A DNA stretch of 8,425 nucleotides, taken from UBA4656 sp002405525 (GTDB lineage: Bacteria; Pseudomonadota; Gammaproteobacteria; Xanthomonadales; Ahniellaceae). The translations under genes and the position numbers were made by a program. The stretch is taken from assembly GCA_036723735.1 (NCBI GenBank), contig DAIMGT010000101.1, forward strand, positions 1-8,425. Direction: 5' to 3'. The notes under the pieces are model-generated. The model was not told the DNA's origin. It searched no databases and saw only the letters and a list, made by a program, of their open reading frames with translations. Of the stretch, positions 6,926-8,425 are shown piece after piece (within the stretch, counting starts at the first letter, position 1; the number at the start of each line of letters is the position of its first letter).

Positions 6926-6955
6926 ATTGTTGTTGCAGTGCGACAGGCGGTGCAA
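6926..6955 (-). promoter_or_regulatory. Weak candidate promoter of asd
   Basis: On the minus strand TTGCAC (6955-6950; 3 of 6 to the -35 consensus) lies 18 bases from AACAAT (6931-6926; 4 of 6 to the -10 consensus). It is the best match I found within 130 bases of the asd start, but poor by itself. The -10 overlaps the small inverted repeat CTGCA-N7-TGCAG at 6922-6938. Confidence 0.25.
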
Positions 6956-6974
6956 GCTTCGGTTCTTGTGGGAC

Positions 6975-7001
6975 GTGTGCAGGCCGTAAACGTCTGCACA
7001 C
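6975..7001. promoter_or_regulatory. Operator-like inverted repeat upstream of asd
   Basis: GTGTGCAG (6975-6982) and CTGCACAC (6994-7001) are perfect 8-base inverted repeats with an 11-base spacer. The repeat centre lies about 110 bases upstream of the asd ATG and about 35 bases upstream of the weak candidate -35 box. The dyad geometry suits a dimeric regulator. A second shorter dyad with the same CTGCA half-site lies at 6922-6938. No regulator is identified. Confidence 0.5.
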
Positions 7002-7257
7002 CACGCCCTTCGTCCTCCGGCGTGCCGTTCCTGGGTGTTCCTCCTCCGGCAAAACACGGCTACACGAACTGTGGTCACCCGACGCTTTCCATTGACCCAC
7101 TGCTGAAGGCGCAGCAAACCCAACGCAAGGCGCGCAGCCGGCAACTCCAAGCATTAAGCGACAGCCCGCTCAACCCTCACGCACCGCATCGCGCCCGCCG
7201 CGACAATCCGCAGCGCCCGAATGTCAAGACCCGGCTCACCCAGCCCTCCACGTCGGC

Positions 7258-7305
7258 TTCTGCGCCGTCGCGCACCTCCTTTGGCTGGCCGCAAAAGGCG
7301 CAGAA
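7258..7305. repeat. 9-bp inverted repeat downstream of the small helical gene
   Basis: TTCTGCGCC (7258-7266) and GGCGCAGAA (7297-7305) are perfect complements 30 bases apart. A smaller alternative stem, CCTTT (7278-7282) with AAAGG (7294-7298), overlaps the inner side. It lies 48-95 bases past the stop of the small helical-protein gene and could mark the end of that transcript, though no T-run follows. Confidence 0.45.
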
Positions 7306-7352
7306 TACACGCGAACCAATAGAGACCTGGTCACCAGACGCTGACCCTTCGC

Positions 7353-7715
7353 TCAGCACTGCGTGTTTGCGCCCAACAATTCATCCCACCTCCTTGCATT
7401 CGCCGGACACTCTGCTTGTCCAAACTTCCAACACATTCCCAGCGTATCCCTCAGAAGTGCATTTCCAGAGCGTATCTCCGCCTCAATGAGAGGAAAGTAA
7501 ACCTCAAAGTGGTGCTCCAACAGGTGCTCCAGTACACACGTTGCAATCGCCATCCGCAGGTCCTCACTTGGACTCGACCCATGAGCAAGAACCAACCTCC
7601 AAACAACATCCGGCTGGGTAGCAATCAGCTCGCCAGCGGCGACTGCAGCACTCCACCGACGCTTTTCGTCGTCAGACGCAAGTCCTGCAGAAATCTCGGA
7701 GATCTCGTTCACCAT
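7353..7715 (-). CDS. Small helical HEAT-like protein, putative immunity protein
   Basis: I do not recognise a named family. The 120-residue product has no signal peptide or membrane segment and looks almost wholly alpha-helical and acidic. Helical blocks include DEKRRWSAAVAAGELIA (16-32), DVVWRLVLAHG (36-46), EDLRMAIATCVLEHLLEHHF (51-70), YFPLIEAEIRSGN (73-85) and LLRDTLGMCWKFGQ (87-100), a pattern like short HEAT repeats. Small soluble helical proteins coded directly after a large protein's C-terminus are typical of immunity proteins of polymorphic or contact-dependent toxins. The gene begins 25 bases past the upstream stop. I chose the ATG at 7715-7713, with GGA six bases upstream; a TTG at 7757 would overlap the upstream gene by 17 bases and add 14 residues. 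GC is lower than in the core genes (162 of 300 bases at 7441-7740 by hand count). The gene looks real from its composition and context; the function is inferred. Confidence 0.7.
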   Translation of the reverse strand: MVNEISEISAGLASDDEKRRWSAAVAAGELIATQPDVVWRLVLAHGSSPSEDLRMAIATCVLEHLLEHHFEVYFPLIEAEIRSGNALLRDTLGMCWKFGQAECPANARRWDELLGANTQC

Positions 7716-7740
7716 CGGTAATCCAGATGAGTAAGGGAAC

Positions 7741-8425
7741 TCAGAACTCGTCGCCAAGCTCAGGCCACTTCTGTCGAATCTCCTTCTCGTGCCCCTTGAT
7801 TTCCCTAGCTAGCTTGTCGATCTGAGCGCGAACGGGAGCCTGAGCTTTTGGGCCCTTAACGCGTTCGAGTTCGCGCTGAAGCGCTTGAACCCTGTCGCGC
7901 GCTTCGCCGAGCTTACTAAGATGCTTAGTCATTTCATCCGCCGACTTTGCACCAACCTTGGAAGCAAGCCGAATCGCGGTCTTCTCCGCCAAGGCCGCGA
8001 CAGCGGACAGCCCCGCCACCCCTGCGTTCACCTGGCTACGGCCGGGAAGAAAATCGAAGCTCTCGATCCTGCCGGACCCGGACGTATCGACGGGTCCGCC
8101 AAAGACGTAGTCCAAGGCTAAGTAGGCAGCTCTGCCGGCATAGCCATCGCCGAACTCAATGTGCCCATTCGAGATCCTGAAGTTGAATGCGGCATTCTGG
8201 AACCCCGGACCGGCCAGCAACGAAGGGGAACCCAACGTACTGATTTGGGCGCCTTGGGCGTCGGCAATCCCACCGGTTGCGGACACCGGATCAAAGCTGC
8301 CGCTCACCCTTCGGGCAATACTCCCAATTGCGGACGGGTCTTGCTTGATCGTCGACAGAAGTCCTGCGCCCTTCTCAGTCAGGCCGACCGACCCGTTGAG
8401 CGTGCCTGATTCACTTGAGAACTCG
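7741..8425 (-). CDS. C-terminal part of a larger protein, putative polymorphic toxin (partial)
   Basis: The frame is open to the right edge, giving the last 227 residues of a longer protein. A GTG at 8307 could be read as a start, but the frame continues through at least 39 sensible residues above it and no ribosome-binding site is obvious. The first ~130 residues are Gly/Ser/Ala rich with beta-like stretches (NFRISNGHIEFGDGYAGRAA, 81-100; ALDYVFGGPVDTSGSGRIES, 103-122). An alanine-rich helix follows (135-155), then a strongly charged helical tail (160-222, with ALQRELERVKGPK and GHEKEIRQKWPE). No signal sequence can be judged because the N-terminus is missing. I see no RHS core motif, HNH/nuclease signature or other named toxin domain. 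The pairing with the small gene just downstream is the main reason to suspect a toxin or secreted effector. An adhesin-like surface protein is an alternative. Confidence 0.65.
   Translation of the reverse strand, partial: EFSSESGTLNGSVGLTEKGAGLLSTIKQDPSAIGSIARRVSGSFDPVSATGGIADAQGAQISTLGSPSLLAGPGFQNAAFNFRISNGHIEFGDGYAGRAAYLALDYVFGGPVDTSGSGRIESFDFLPGRSQVNAGVAGLSAVAALAEKTAIRLASKVGAKSADEMTKHLSKLGEARDRVQALQRELERVKGPKAQAPVRAQIDKLAREIKGHEKEIRQKWPELGDEF

Larger units (their letters stand above)
6879..7352. other. Gene-free region upstream of asd
   Basis: These 474 bases separate the small helical-protein gene from asd. Open frames exist on both strands, but none shows a recognisable family, a good start or protein-like composition. 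The part nearest asd (6879-7010) should hold its promoter and leader and contains three inverted repeats. The part nearer the accessory genes (7073-7346) is bracketed by two similar 20-base segments and contains a 9-bp inverted repeat at 7258-7305. I see no tRNA, transposase remnant or riboswitch; a lysine riboswitch, which can precede lysine-pathway genes elsewhere, was not recognised. Confidence 0.6.

Noticed and set aside
5676..6989. Long plus-strand open frame opposite asd (437 codons)
   Set aside because: It mirrors a well-supported asd gene; the composition (R, H, V, D) is typical of antisense frames at high GC.
6879..7352. Lysine riboswitch upstream of asd
   Set aside because: No recognisable lysine aptamer core; the inverted repeats present are simple dyads.
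7177..7359. Short minus-strand frame with CAFCGQPKEV, reminiscent of the ClpX zinc-binding N-terminus
   Set aside because: Only one CxxC pair is ClpX-like, the rest is Arg/Gly-rich noise, it starts at a GTG inside the previous gene's end, and no ribosome site is seen.
7362..7380. Integron attC-like end (GCCCAACAATTCATC) at the 3' end of the small helical gene
   Set aside because: The resemblance to one end of an attC site is real, but the bases are coding (DELLGAN) and no partner GTTRRRY end with complementary arms was found within a normal attC length.
7915..7929. ACTAAG-ATG-CTTAGT 6-bp dyad inside the partial gene
   Set aside because: Short, within coding sequence and with a 3-base loop; most likely chance.
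7741..8425. RHS-family toxin
   Set aside because: No YD repeats or RHS core-end motif are visible in the 227 residues; the N-terminal part is outside the window.

Overview
The window is a stretch of high-GC gammaproteobacterial chromosome, most likely from the Xanthomonadaceae/Lysobacteraceae (Lysobacter, Luteimonas or Xanthomonas relatives). This rests on the gene order asd - fimV - truA - trpF - trpB, on a FimV-type pilus/polarity protein, and on GCGAATG/GCGAATA heptamer arrays that I associate with that family from memory. Genus is inference only. Every convincing gene lies on the minus strand, so the window reads biologically from right to left.

Right edge (about 7353-8425): an accessory-looking segment with visibly lower GC. 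A gene truncated by the window edge encodes the C-terminal 227 residues of a protein whose last ~70 residues are a charged helical tail. It is followed 25 bases later by a small helical, HEAT-like protein of 120 residues. A large protein with a charged C-terminal module, followed by a small acidic helical protein, suggests a polymorphic toxin and its immunity protein. This is the least ordinary part of the window. A gene-free stretch of 474 bases (6879-7352) separates it from asd and holds several inverted repeats.

Middle (3151-6878): asd (aspartate-semialdehyde dehydrogenase; entry to Lys, Thr, Met and diaminopimelate synthesis) and fimV (inner-membrane and peptidoglycan-associated hub protein for type IV pili and cell-pole organisation). 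fimV has its own recognisable sigma-70-type promoter, with a perfect 8-bp palindrome just upstream of its -35 box, and a 15-bp minisatellite encoding AEPAP repeats.

Left part (213-2870): truA (tRNA pseudouridine synthase), trpF (phosphoribosylanthranilate isomerase) and trpB (tryptophan synthase beta) form a tight operon. truA and trpF overlap by ATGA; trpF and trpB overlap by 14 bases if trpB starts at the GTG favoured here. trpA would be expected just past the left edge. Below trpB, two heptamer arrays in opposite orientation (1-56 and 141-175) make a large imperfect inverted repeat.

The core genes look intact and ordinary. The points of interest are the right-edge toxin/immunity-like pair, the heptamer arrays, the fimV minisatellite, and the palindromes in the intergenic regions.
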